In this document: positions 1-6,456 of the stretch, piece after piece
How positions within the stretch are numbered: the first letter of the stretch is position 1
Layout of the letters: each line of letters opens with the position of its first letter
Assembly: GCA_030432775.1 (NCBI GenBank)
Contig: JAUILO010000078.1
Coordinates: 1 to 11,740, forward strand
Source of the DNA: Alphaproteobacteria bacterium
Lineage (GTDB): Bacteria > Pseudomonadota > Alphaproteobacteria > Micavibrionales > Micavibrionaceae
Direction: 5' to 3'
DNA length: 11,740 bases
The notes under the pieces: model-generated
The model's input: only the letters and a program-made list of their open reading frames with translations
Told to the model about the DNA's origin: nothing
Databases searched by the model: none
Translations under genes and position numbers: made by a program

Positions 1-2
1 AT

Positions 3-89
3 GGTGAGGCGGATATGGATTGGAACAGCGCCTTGAAAGACACAGCACAAAAATTAAAAGAGGTTTTAATCCAGAACGCTATGCTGTAG
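3..89 (+). CDS. 3' end of an unidentified upstream gene (partial)
   Basis: An open frame enters from the left edge and ends at a TAG at 87-89. It gives 28 residues, rich in Lys, Leu and Ala (…SALKDTAQKLKEVLIQNAMLL), which look like a C-terminal amphipathic helix. The other two plus frames close within the first 36 bases, so this is the only frame that could be a gene tail on this strand. The fragment is too short to assign a family. The next gene begins about 170 bases downstream on the same strand, so the two are probably transcribed separately, but this is not shown. Confidence 0.35.
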   Translation, partial: GEADMDWNSALKDTAQKLKEVLIQNAML

Positions 90-117
90 TGAGCCGAGAT
101 TTTTCAATGTAAGTCAT

Positions 118-151
118 ATATCCGGTACGGACGGATGTTAATGCCGGATAT
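118..151. repeat. Inverted repeat with 8-bp arms
   Basis: ATATCCGG at 118-125 is repeated in inverted form as CCGGATAT at 144-151, with an 18-base loop. It lies between the end of the upstream gene and the large protease-like gene. There is no T-run directly after it, so it is not a standard intrinsic terminator. It could be an operator or an mRNA hairpin. Confidence 0.35.
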
Positions 152-259
152 GCGCTATGATAGGATTCATAGGGCTTTTTGTAAAAAAAGGCGCAATATT
201 TACCAGATTTAAAAACTTTTACCGTATCAAGGGAGTAGAGTTTTTAATAGCTGGTGAAT

Positions 260-3253
260 ATGAGTTTATACACAAGAGAAGAAATTAATGAATTTGTTGC
301 CCATAATCTGGAGGTTGTCGGCGAATATTCTGCAGATAAAATCGAGCAAATTCGCCGTGACTTTGCCGATACGATCACTTTGCTTCCGGCTGCACATCAA
401 TCAATTTTAATTGAGACACAGCGCCTGAATGTCACAGGTGACTTTGAACAGGTGCAAAAGCTTTATCAAAGTAAACAGGGCACTATCAAAGGGGTGAATG
501 GATTTTTCTCGCCTGGTACTTTTGGAGACCAAAAGACGCTATCCGGGCATTTTAACAATTGCAGTGAAGCGGATAGACCCGCAAAAATTAAAGATTTAGG
601 CGAAGATGCTATTGTCTGGGCTGATACGGCCAGAGGCAAAAGTGGACAAATTACGGCGCGGCACGAACATGGTCACCGCGTAGATTATCTTATAGGGCGT
701 AATGAATATTGGTCGGATAAGCATCAAGGGTGGCGTGATGCGGTTATGAGGCAGGTAGAGAGCGAAAAACTGCGTGTGGAGGGGGCAAGCAAAAGAACCC
801 CTTTGACATGGTTACAGCAAAGAGTTGCTGCAAATACATCCGCACTTTATCAGGAATCGCGCGAGCTACTGGATCATTTGAACCTATATACAGGCGATGA
901 ATCATATGCCAGAGAGGCAATGGCGGAGATTTCCAATCACCATTATAGTCTTCATGCGCTCTATCTAGGCGACCAGAATAAGGTCGATAGCATTATGAAC
1001 GCTAAATATCCTGAATTATGGCCGATCTATCAAAAAGATTATATGCCCGCAGTCGAGCAATATTCGAATGAATTACAGAATAAGCGTTTTGAAGCAATTG
1101 ATGGTTATGTTGCCAAACAAAAAGAACTTTGCCAAATTGCCGGGCGCAACTTCGATGGCGATGAAGCAACATGGGAGGCGTCCTTGGCCGCTGCCAGAGG
1201 GACACTTGCTGATGAAGACGCACAGCTAGCCAGCAAATTACGCCTTTATAATGATCCTGTCGGTTGGTACCAGAACGCCGAACAATCCCTGTTGAAAGCC
1301 AGATGGAATCTTGCGCAAGACCATGAACAGAACACGGGCATGGATAGCTTTTTCGAATTTGATGAAAAAGCATCACGCGCATACGCACAAAAGATAATGG
1401 ATACACAAGGCTTTGATGCGCTTCTTGATTCGCGCGAAGAGATCATTTCTCAAATGAAGCTATTGCAGCGCCTTGAATGGGGGTATCGAAGACAGGAATA
1501 TACCTACGCACAGCTAGAAGAAAGAGATCCAGAAACGCCGTGGGGTAGTGCAGTATTGGAAAGCTTTGATCGATTAATGAAAGATGGCGGGGCACAAAGA
1601 GTCCTGCAAGAAATTGATTACCTCATGCTACCGGCGAGAGAGGTAGTTAATTATGCGCGGTCGGCCGAACGATTGGAGTTTGCTCGTCTTGAATTGCAAA
1701 CCAGAGACGCGGCAGATAAGAGCGCCGTAAAAGAATACAGCTTTGATGTTCGGCAATTTATAGTCGCGATTGAAGACCTGCGGGGGCCGAACGCAAAGGA
1801 AAAAATCCGGCAGGCCGATGAACAGACAAAAGAGAAAATCCGTAGTTTACAAAAATGTGAAATGTCGCACGACTTATATGCATCCAGATTAAATACGGCC
1901 TTCGGTTTTGAAATCGCTGGATTTACGGGTGAAGGAATTTTGCAAATATATGATGAATTATGGGAGCAGGGCGGCAAGAAAGCTGTTCAGGATAAGGCGC
2001 GCAAACTTTATATCAAGCAAAACGATCTGAACAACTATGTTATAGCTGCTGAAAATTTGGTGGATGAATATTGGGAGATTGAATACGGGCTGGCCGATAA
2101 GAAGACAAAGGCTGCTAACCCCGTGAAATATGACCATCAAGGCATGCTTGAGGAGCTACAGAAGATCAGTGATAATAACGCTGCAGAGACACTTCCCGAT
2201 AAAATTAAGGAAATGCGTGATTTTGGTCGCCATCTGAAGCGGTTGGAGAATGCTTACCGCACATTCGAAGAAAATATGGGCGTAATAACAGACAGCTCGC
2301 CTGATTATTCGCCCGGAGGTGATATTATCGCAAAATATCATGATTTGATACAAACCGGTGGTTTTGCGGCTGTGAATGATGAAATAGAACGCTTGCGCGT
2401 CCCTGTAGGGGCGCTGCAAAGATATGCTAGTGCTGTCGAGTCGTTGGAATATTGCCGCTGGGAAGTTTTATATCCGACACAGGTCAGACAAAAAGCCAAT
2501 CCGTTTGAAGTTAATAAAACACTACTGGTTAACAATGTTGAAAGCATGCTTGGGCCGGATGTAAAGACGCAGCTTGAAGATAGAACTGCGGAACTGCGCA
2601 GACAGCAGCGAGCGCTCTTAAAGGTTATTAATGGTTATGAAAATGTGGCAACGTATCAGCCACAATCCACACAGACAGTAAGCTTGAATGCTTTGCTGGC
2701 TAATCATGACTACTTCTCTGAACAGCTTTCAATGGCAAGTTGGCAAATTCGCGCGTTTGATAATGTTGAGCTTAGCGAGAGTTTCTATGAAATTGCGGCG
2801 CTTTTAACCTCGCAAGATTATACGACAAAAGGCTTGCCTTCATCCGGGCCGCATACACCGCATCAACAAGTCGGCTTTACATTGCGCGATCATCTAGGCG
2901 GCGCTATCGGACGGATGTTAAGCGATGGTGGATTGAACCGCGAGGATTTTGGCGGTTTGAAATCATGGCAGAGATTACGGCTGGAGGTTGGTGATCTGGT
3001 TGGTGATGATCCGAAGCTTATAAAGCTGTTTAAAAGCTTTGAAGTCAATCTGTTCGAAGCCGCAGCACAGAAACATCGTAATGTCACAAGCCTTGCACAA
3101 ACCGCCGACCCGATTGCATCTGCGCAAGGTGCAAAGCTATTGAGTCAGTTTGATATGGTGCAAAGACAGCTTAAAGAAGATATGTTCGCGCAAATGGCTG
3201 CGGATACTTCCGATGATAAGAATAGCAAGCCGATCGGCACAAGGCCGAATTAA
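260..3253 (+). CDS. Large putative zinc metalloprotease (gluzincin, lethal-factor/PPEP-like) with helical repeats
   Basis: A protein of about 997 aa, not recognised as a named family. Numbering is from the ATG at 260; a GTG at 254 would add two residues, and an in-frame TAG at 248-250 blocks any earlier start. No convincing ribosome site precedes either start; a GGGAG at 231-235 is too far away. Residues 135-139 are HEHGH, an exact HExxH zinc motif followed by RVD, as in the HEFGHAVD of anthrax lethal factor. EAMAE at 219-223 fits the ExxxE (EFFAE) third-ligand helix of that M34/Pro-Pro endopeptidase group, although the spacing of 80 residues is longer than the 45 in lethal factor. Residues of about 302-798 form four diverged helical repeats, followed by a unique C-terminal region with a Gly-rich patch (GGAIGRMLSDGG, about 880-891). 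No signal peptide or membrane segment is visible, so it is either cytoplasmic or exported by a specialised secretion system. The protease activity is inferred from motifs only. The gene converges on the antiporter gene with a gap of 13 bases. Confidence 0.75.
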   Translation: MSLYTREEINEFVAHNLEVVGEYSADKIEQIRRDFADTITLLPAAHQSILIETQRLNVTGDFEQVQKLYQSKQGTIKGVNGFFSPGTFGDQKTLSGHFNNCSEADRPAKIKDLGEDAIVWADTARGKSGQITARHEHGHRVDYLIGRNEYWSDKHQGWRDAVMRQVESEKLRVEGASKRTPLTWLQQRVAANTSALYQESRELLDHLNLYTGDESYAREAMAEISNHHYSLHALYLGDQNKVDSIMNAKYPELWPIYQKDYMPAVEQYSNELQNKRFEAIDGYVAKQKELCQIAGRNFDGDEATWEASLAAARGTLADEDAQLASKLRLYNDPVGWYQNAEQSLLKARWNLAQDHEQNTGMDSFFEFDEKASRAYAQKIMDTQGFDALLDSREEIISQMKLLQRLEWGYRRQEYTYAQLEERDPETPWGSAVLESFDRLMKDGGAQRVLQEIDYLMLPAREVVNYARSAERLEFARLELQTRDAADKSAVKEYSFDVRQFIVAIEDLRGPNAKEKIRQADEQTKEKIRSLQKCEMSHDLYASRLNTAFGFEIAGFTGEGILQIYDELWEQGGKKAVQDKARKLYIKQNDLNNYVIAAENLVDEYWEIEYGLADKKTKAANPVKYDHQGMLEELQKISDNNAAETLPDKIKEMRDFGRHLKRLENAYRTFEENMGVITDSSPDYSPGGDIIAKYHDLIQTGGFAAVNDEIERLRVPVGALQRYASAVESLEYCRWEVLYPTQVRQKANPFEVNKTLLVNNVESMLGPDVKTQLEDRTAELRRQQRALLKVINGYENVATYQPQSTQTVSLNALLANHDYFSEQLSMASWQIRAFDNVELSESFYEIAALLTSQDYTTKGLPSSGPHTPHQQVGFTLRDHLGGAIGRMLSDGGLNREDFGGLKSWQRLRLEVGDLVGDDPKLIKLFKSFEVNLFEAAAQKHRNVTSLAQTADPIASAQGAKLLSQFDMVQRQLKEDMFAQMAADTSDDKNSKPIGTRPN
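1163..2653 (+). repeat. Four tandem ~128-residue protein repeats inside the large gene
   Basis: The translated middle of the large gene repeats with a period of 128-129 residues. Units run at about 302-418, 430-548, 556-674 and 685-798 of the ATG-numbered protein. Units 2-4 share a pattern of a leading helix, then a GG pair (KDGGAQRVL, EQGGKKAV, QTGGFAAV), then a 'Y-x-x-A-x-E-x-L' helix (NYARSAERLEF, NYVIAAENLVD, RYASAVESLEY), an acidic linker, and a closing 'L-x-x-x-x-x-x-Y' helix (KRLENAYRTF, KVINGYENV). Unit 1 is weaker, lacks the GG, and matches mainly in its second half (WYQNAEQSLLKARW, LQRLEWGYRR). DNA identity between units is low, so the duplications are old. This is protein-level alignment by eye. 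Confidence 0.6.
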
Positions 3254-3260
3254 TATCGGC
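3229..3260. repeat. GCCGAT-rich palindromes at the gene 3' end
   Basis: GCCGATCGGC at 3229-3238 is a perfect 10-bp palindrome. A second small hairpin (GCCGA at 3244-3248, TCGGC at 3256-3260, 7-base loop) spans the stop codon of the large gene. The elements lie at the junction with the convergent antiporter gene, 13 bases away. They could help stop transcription from both sides, but stems of 5 bp without a T-run are weak. Confidence 0.3.
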
Positions 3261-3266
3261 TATATA

Positions 3267-4943
3267 TCAACCAATTCGTCCACAATGGTTCAGGATTTTT
3301 TCTGATAGCATGCTGCTTATGAGAAGATGTTCAGGAATGATGTCAGTATGGTCATACTGCTCGAACAAAGTCATGTCATCAGAGTTATGCGCGCGCACAA
3401 TAATTGGTATGGTGCTATTCATTTTTCTTATGGATTGAACAATCAAACGCGTCGCTTCTGGATCGTCCAGTGTTATGGTCGCGCAGAGCGCAGTATCTAG
3501 GTGTGCAGCTTGTAGTGTACTGTTCGTTGCTGCATTGCCGAGATAAACGGGTCTAGATCGTAATCTTGCATGGTTAACTTGTTCAATATTCTTGTCGAAC
3601 CCTAGAATCGTATAGCCTTCACGGCATAATGTGTCGGCTACAGCCCTGCCAATACGACCGAAACCGAAAATAACAATATGCTTACTTAGGTCATCGACTT
3701 GACTGGAATGATAATGCTTGTTGGCATGGTCTCGGTTTTCTAGCAATAGACCTACATGTCGGGATAGGGGGGCTACAAGCGGGGTTATGAACATAGTCAT
3801 GCCAACAGTAATTAGCATGAACTGACCTACGGGTTCTTCCATCAATCCTAGGGTAAGTGCACTTCCCACGACAAGAAGTCCAAATTCTCCAGCTTGGGAA
3901 AGTAAAATGGCACTTTCGGCTGAAGTGGCTGTAGTTTGCTTCCATATTTTGCACAGTGCAAAAATAATTGTGGCCTTGATACTCATCAGACCTACCACTG
4001 ATAAGCCAAGCCATAGTGTTTTTTCTGTGATGAATGCAAGGTTGATACTCATGCCGAAAGACAAAAAGAAAATTCCCAACAGCATACTTTTAAATGGGAT
4101 AATCAAGGATGATATTTCATGTCGATATTGCGTATCTGCTAGCAATAGGCCTGCTATAAAAGCGCCTAGCGCCATTGATAAACCAGCCATTGACGCGATT
4201 GATGATCCAACCACAATGACAAGTAAGCTCAGCGCCATAAATACTTCGGAGCCCCCGTGTTTGTTTGCGAATAAAAAGAGTGGCTTAAGTAGCCATTTTC
4301 CAGCAAAATAAATTATCAGCACTGTAGAAAACATTTTGAGCAGCGAGAGCGATACGAATTGGAAAACGTGATCACCAAGATCTGAGCTGAGGATGGTCAG
4401 TAGTAGTAAAATTGGAATCACAGCTAAGTCTTGAAGTAAAAGAATGCTAAAACTTGCCCTTCCGGCATGGGATGCAAAGAGCTTCTGTTCGTGTAGCCAT
4501 TGGATCACAATAGCGGTTGACGAAAGCGCCAGCCCCAGACCGATTAGTACTGAAACCTGAGCATTATTTCCCCATAGGAGAGCGATGCTGCCGACAATAA
4601 GTGCGGTGATGGTGACTTGGGCTGTACCAAGTCCAAAGACCAAATTACGCATTTGCCATAGTTTGCGTGGTGTGAGTTCCAGACCGATGACGAATAGCAA
4701 CAAGACAATGCCAATCTCGGCGAGGATTTTAAGTGTGTTGTCGTCTTTTATACTGACCATTTCAAGTATCGGAAAATGTTCAATGATCGCACCCAAGCCA
4801 TAAGGACCAAGTACGATTCCTGCTAGCAAATACCCTAGTGCAATAGGAATTTTAAAATAGCGTAAGACAGGTATTATAATTGCAGCCAAGCCCAAAAAGA
4901 GGCCTGCTTGTATAAAGACACCTGTAAGCAATGTTTCTTTCAT
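3267..4943 (-). CDS. CPA2-family cation:proton antiporter, Kef/YbaL-like, with RCK-N domain
   Basis: A 558-aa inner-membrane transporter, expected to exchange K+ or Na+ for H+ or to act as a ligand-gated K+ efflux system. Residues 1-395 form the Na/H-exchanger fold with about 12-13 hydrophobic helices. Family hallmarks visible are the PIALGYLLAGIVLGP segment (33-47), LLLFVIGLEL (81-90), the SSTAIVIQ helix (141-148), LLLQDLAVIP (168-177) and the unwound-helix region around LADTQYRHEI (268-277). Residues of about 421-540 are a Rossmann RCK-N/TrkA-N domain with the nucleotide motif GFGRIG (427-432) and an acidic residue ending the second strand (FD, 449-450). The protein stops soon after RCK-N, so the RCK-C domain of longer members is absent. 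No KefF or KefG ancillary flavoprotein gene is adjacent. Which cation it carries cannot be told from sequence. The start ATG has no Shine-Dalgarno site but a strong promoter ends 7 nt upstream. Confidence 0.9.
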   Translation of the reverse strand: MKETLLTGVFIQAGLFLGLAAIIIPVLRYFKIPIALGYLLAGIVLGPYGLGAIIEHFPILEMVSIKDDNTLKILAEIGIVLLLFVIGLELTPRKLWQMRNLVFGLGTAQVTITALIVGSIALLWGNNAQVSVLIGLGLALSSTAIVIQWLHEQKLFASHAGRASFSILLLQDLAVIPILLLLTILSSDLGDHVFQFVSLSLLKMFSTVLIIYFAGKWLLKPLFLFANKHGGSEVFMALSLLVIVVGSSIASMAGLSMALGAFIAGLLLADTQYRHEISSLIIPFKSMLLGIFFLSFGMSINLAFITEKTLWLGLSVVGLMSIKATIIFALCKIWKQTTATSAESAILLSQAGEFGLLVVGSALTLGLMEEPVGQFMLITVGMTMFITPLVAPLSRHVGLLLENRDHANKHYHSSQVDDLSKHIVIFGFGRIGRAVADTLCREGYTILGFDKNIEQVNHARLRSRPVYLGNAATNSTLQAAHLDTALCATITLDDPEATRLIVQSIRKMNSTIPIIVRAHNSDDMTLFEQYDHTDIIPEHLLISSMLSEKILNHCGRIG

Positions 4944-4950
4944 GTAAAAT

Positions 4951-4979
4951 ATAATACAGAGGTTTTGATGTTATGTCAG
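4951..4979 (-). promoter_or_regulatory. Near-consensus sigma-70-type promoter of the antiporter gene (leaderless)
   Basis: Read on the minus strand, CTGACA (4979-4974) and TATTAT (4956-4951) are separated by exactly 17 bases; each matches the -35 and -10 consensus at 5 of 6 positions. Only 7 bases separate the -10 element from the ATG (4943-4941), so transcription should start at or next to the A of the ATG. This explains why no ribosome site precedes the gene and implies a leaderless mRNA transcribed independently of the dehydrogenase gene upstream. Confidence 0.6.
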
Positions 4980-5142
4980 CGTGCTTTTTTAGTATCGTCT
5001 TTATGTCGGTCATCTACTCGAGGCAGGCGGATGATATGATGTAGTGTACAGTGTGTTTCGTTTGATTTGTCCTGATATTGATAGTTTGGTCATAGATAGC
5101 GTGTTAATTACGTACTGCGAATACTAAGCTAGAAATATTTTG

Positions 5143-5901
5143 TTAGGAAAAAAATAAGCCTCCATTAATGTCTATGCATGCTCCTTGTATAAAACTCGCT
5201 TGAGGTGATGCCAGATATGCAACAAGATCTGCAACTTCACTTGATGCTCCTTCTCTTTGTAGTGGGGTAGATGCCGCTACCTTCTTTCTTGTATCATTAT
5301 GGGTGAATTTGTCATGAAATTTGGTTGCTATCATGCCCGGGCACACAGCGTTTACGCGAATACCCTGAGTGCCCAGTTCCTTAGCCATAGACCGTGTAAA
5401 GGTCATGACTGCTCCTTTTGACGTAGCATAAGCAGCGGCACCCGGTCCACCGCCGTCTCGTCCTGCTTGGGAGGCGATATTAATTATCGAAGAGCCTTCT
5501 GACATGTAAGGTAATGCCTCTTTTGTCATTAAGAATGTTGAGTTTAAGTTTAAGGCCATTACTTGATTTAAAAATAACTCATCCATTTCTGAAATTGTTC
5601 TTCTTTCTACAATGCCTCCAGCAACATTGACCAAAACCGCAATAGATTTTCCAAAATGCTCTGTTGTACGGGTAACTAAGTTCTGAACATCTTCATGCTT
5701 AGTAACATCAGCTTGGATAGCTATGGCATTGCCAGCATTAGTACGAATTTCCTGTAATGTATCTTCGGCCGCTTGCTTGTTGCTATTGTAATTTACGACC
5801 ACTTTATATCCTGATGCCGCAAGTTTTAAAGATATAGCTTTTCCTATATCGCGGCTCCCGCCTGTTATGATTGCTACTTTATTGTCTAAGGCTACGGCCA
5901 T
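5143..5901 (-). CDS. Short-chain dehydrogenase/reductase, FabG-like, with altered cofactor motif
   Basis: A 252-aa classical SDR, full length for the family, expected to be a soluble NAD(P)(H)-dependent oxidoreductase on a carbonyl/alcohol substrate. The Rossmann motif at 13-20 reads TGGSRDIG: the usual Gly before Ile-Gly is Asp18. Asp65 (QADVT) is the adenine-contacting position. The NNAG motif reads NVAG (92-95). The catalytic set is complete: Asn118, Ser144 (NIASQAG), Tyr158 and Lys162 (YATSK). The C-terminal ASFIQGACIDINGG is typical of FabG-like enzymes. The start is supported by an AGGAG at 5916-5912, 10 bases upstream. The antiporter gene lies 199 bases downstream on the same strand with its own promoter, so a shared operon is doubtful. 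The substrate is unknown; true FabG activity in fatty-acid synthesis is not supported because no fab genes are near. Confidence 0.88.
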   Translation of the reverse strand: MAVALDNKVAIITGGSRDIGKAISLKLAASGYKVVVNYNSNKQAAEDTLQEIRTNAGNAIAIQADVTKHEDVQNLVTRTTEHFGKSIAVLVNVAGGIVERRTISEMDELFLNQVMALNLNSTFLMTKEALPYMSEGSSIINIASQAGRDGGGPGAAAYATSKGAVMTFTRSMAKELGTQGIRVNAVCPGMIATKFHDKFTHNDTRKKVAASTPLQREGASSEVADLVAYLASPQASFIQGACIDINGGLFFS

Positions 5902-5911
5902 GTATAGTATA

Positions 5912-5916
5912 CTCCT
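5912..5916 (-). promoter_or_regulatory. Ribosome binding site of the FabG-like gene
   Basis: AGGAG on the minus strand, 10 bases before the ATG at 5901. It is one of the few clear Shine-Dalgarno sites in the window and fixes the start of the dehydrogenase. Confidence 0.6.
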
Positions 5917-6030
5917 GATGCGATTATCATATTCTATTTATGCGGATCATTATATTATGGGATGATTGTTAAAGCAAGTTGGGCAAAGGTAATACAGAAG
6001 GTGAAATAATGTATGTCAAATACTTATTTT

Positions 6031-6056
6031 CCTGTTCAATATATATATGAAACAGG
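6031..6056. repeat. Imperfect palindrome CCTGTT…AACAGG in the divergent intergenic region
   Basis: CCTGTT (6031-6036) and AACAGG (6051-6056) pair perfectly around an AT-rich core (ATATATATATG) that also partly pairs. It lies in the 275-bp region between the divergent dehydrogenase and the 63-aa gene. Its length, symmetry and position would fit a dimeric repressor operator, but no regulator gene is adjacent. A hairpin in RNA is the alternative. Confidence 0.4.
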
Positions 6057-6176
6057 GGTTTTGTTGCTGCGCTGCGGCTAAAGATGTGGGGGGATTTGGG
6101 GTGGTTTTTGTTGACATAATGGCGAGGGCTGTGTTCATCTGCCTTCATAACTAAAATTGAACTGAGGGTAAATACA

Positions 6177-6368
6177 ATGACTATGATTTTACGTGATCAA
6201 TGGCCACAATTCACAGGTGAAGAGGCTGTTCCTTTTTCAACATTTGTGAAAAGCCACCCGGATGACAAGCCGGATCTGGACACAAGTTCACTACGTGGAT
6301 GGCAAGAAGTCAGCACAAATGAACAACTGCAAACAATCGTCGCCACACAAAAGAAGTTTGCTCGTTAA
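6177..6368 (+). CDS. Small hypothetical protein, 63 aa
   Basis: Not recognised. A soluble, somewhat acidic 63-residue protein with no signal peptide or membrane helix; a Pro/Asp-rich centre (HPDDKPDLDTSSLRGW) is flanked by likely short helices. It is judged real because a Shine-Dalgarno site (TGAGGG, 6163-6168) sits 8 bases before the ATG, because it stands alone between two oppositely directed genes, and because a strong terminator follows 40 bases after its stop. A second in-frame ATG lies two codons in, with a less suitable distance to the ribosome site. A TTGACA at 6111-6116 could be a -35 element, but no good -10 was found at the right spacing. The function is unknown. Confidence 0.6.
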   Translation: MTMILRDQWPQFTGEEAVPFSTFVKSHPDDKPDLDTSSLRGWQEVSTNEQLQTIVATQKKFAR

Positions 6369-6408
6369 CCGGCTCCTTAAAAATGTAATCGATTGAATAT
6401 CTGATTTT

Positions 6409-6447
6409 AAAAAAGCACTGAACGCCTGATGCGTTTGGTGCTTTTTT
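6409..6447. terminator. Strong bidirectional intrinsic terminator
   Basis: A 17-bp stem (AAAAAAGCACTGAACGC at 6409-6425 with GCGTTTGGTGCTTTTTT at 6431-6447, two G-U wobbles) closes a 5-base loop CTGAT. An A-run on one side and a T-run on the other give a U-tract in both directions. It serves the 63-aa gene from the left and the mscS-type gene from the right, whose stop codon is 9 bases away. Confidence 0.88.
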
Positions 6448-6456
6448 ATGTGCTGA

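Noticed and set aside
171..194. Possible terminator hairpin before the large gene
   Set aside because: The GCTTTTT…AAAAAAAGGC pairing is nearly all A-T with a tiny loop and no following U-tract.
1002..1406. Minus-strand 134-codon open frame inside the large gene
   Set aside because: It lies entirely opposite a well-supported coding region, has no ribosome site, and its translation (rich in His, Arg, Ser) looks like antisense read-through. The other minus-strand frames at 1246-3087 were rejected for the same reason.
3907..4311. Plus-strand 134-codon open frame opposite the antiporter gene
   Set aside because: It is the antisense of membrane-helix codons. The antiporter on the other strand has full family motifs and a promoter.
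4944..5142. Terminator or small gene between the FabG-like and antiporter genes
   Set aside because: No GC-rich stem with a U-tract on the minus strand and no open frame with a ribosome site could be found; only the antiporter promoter is supported.
6111..6157. Promoter of the 63-aa gene built on TTGACA at 6111-6116
   Set aside because: The -35 is perfect, but the hexamer 17 bases on (TTCATC) matches only 2 of 6 positions. The better TAAAAT at 6152-6157 is too far away to pair with it.
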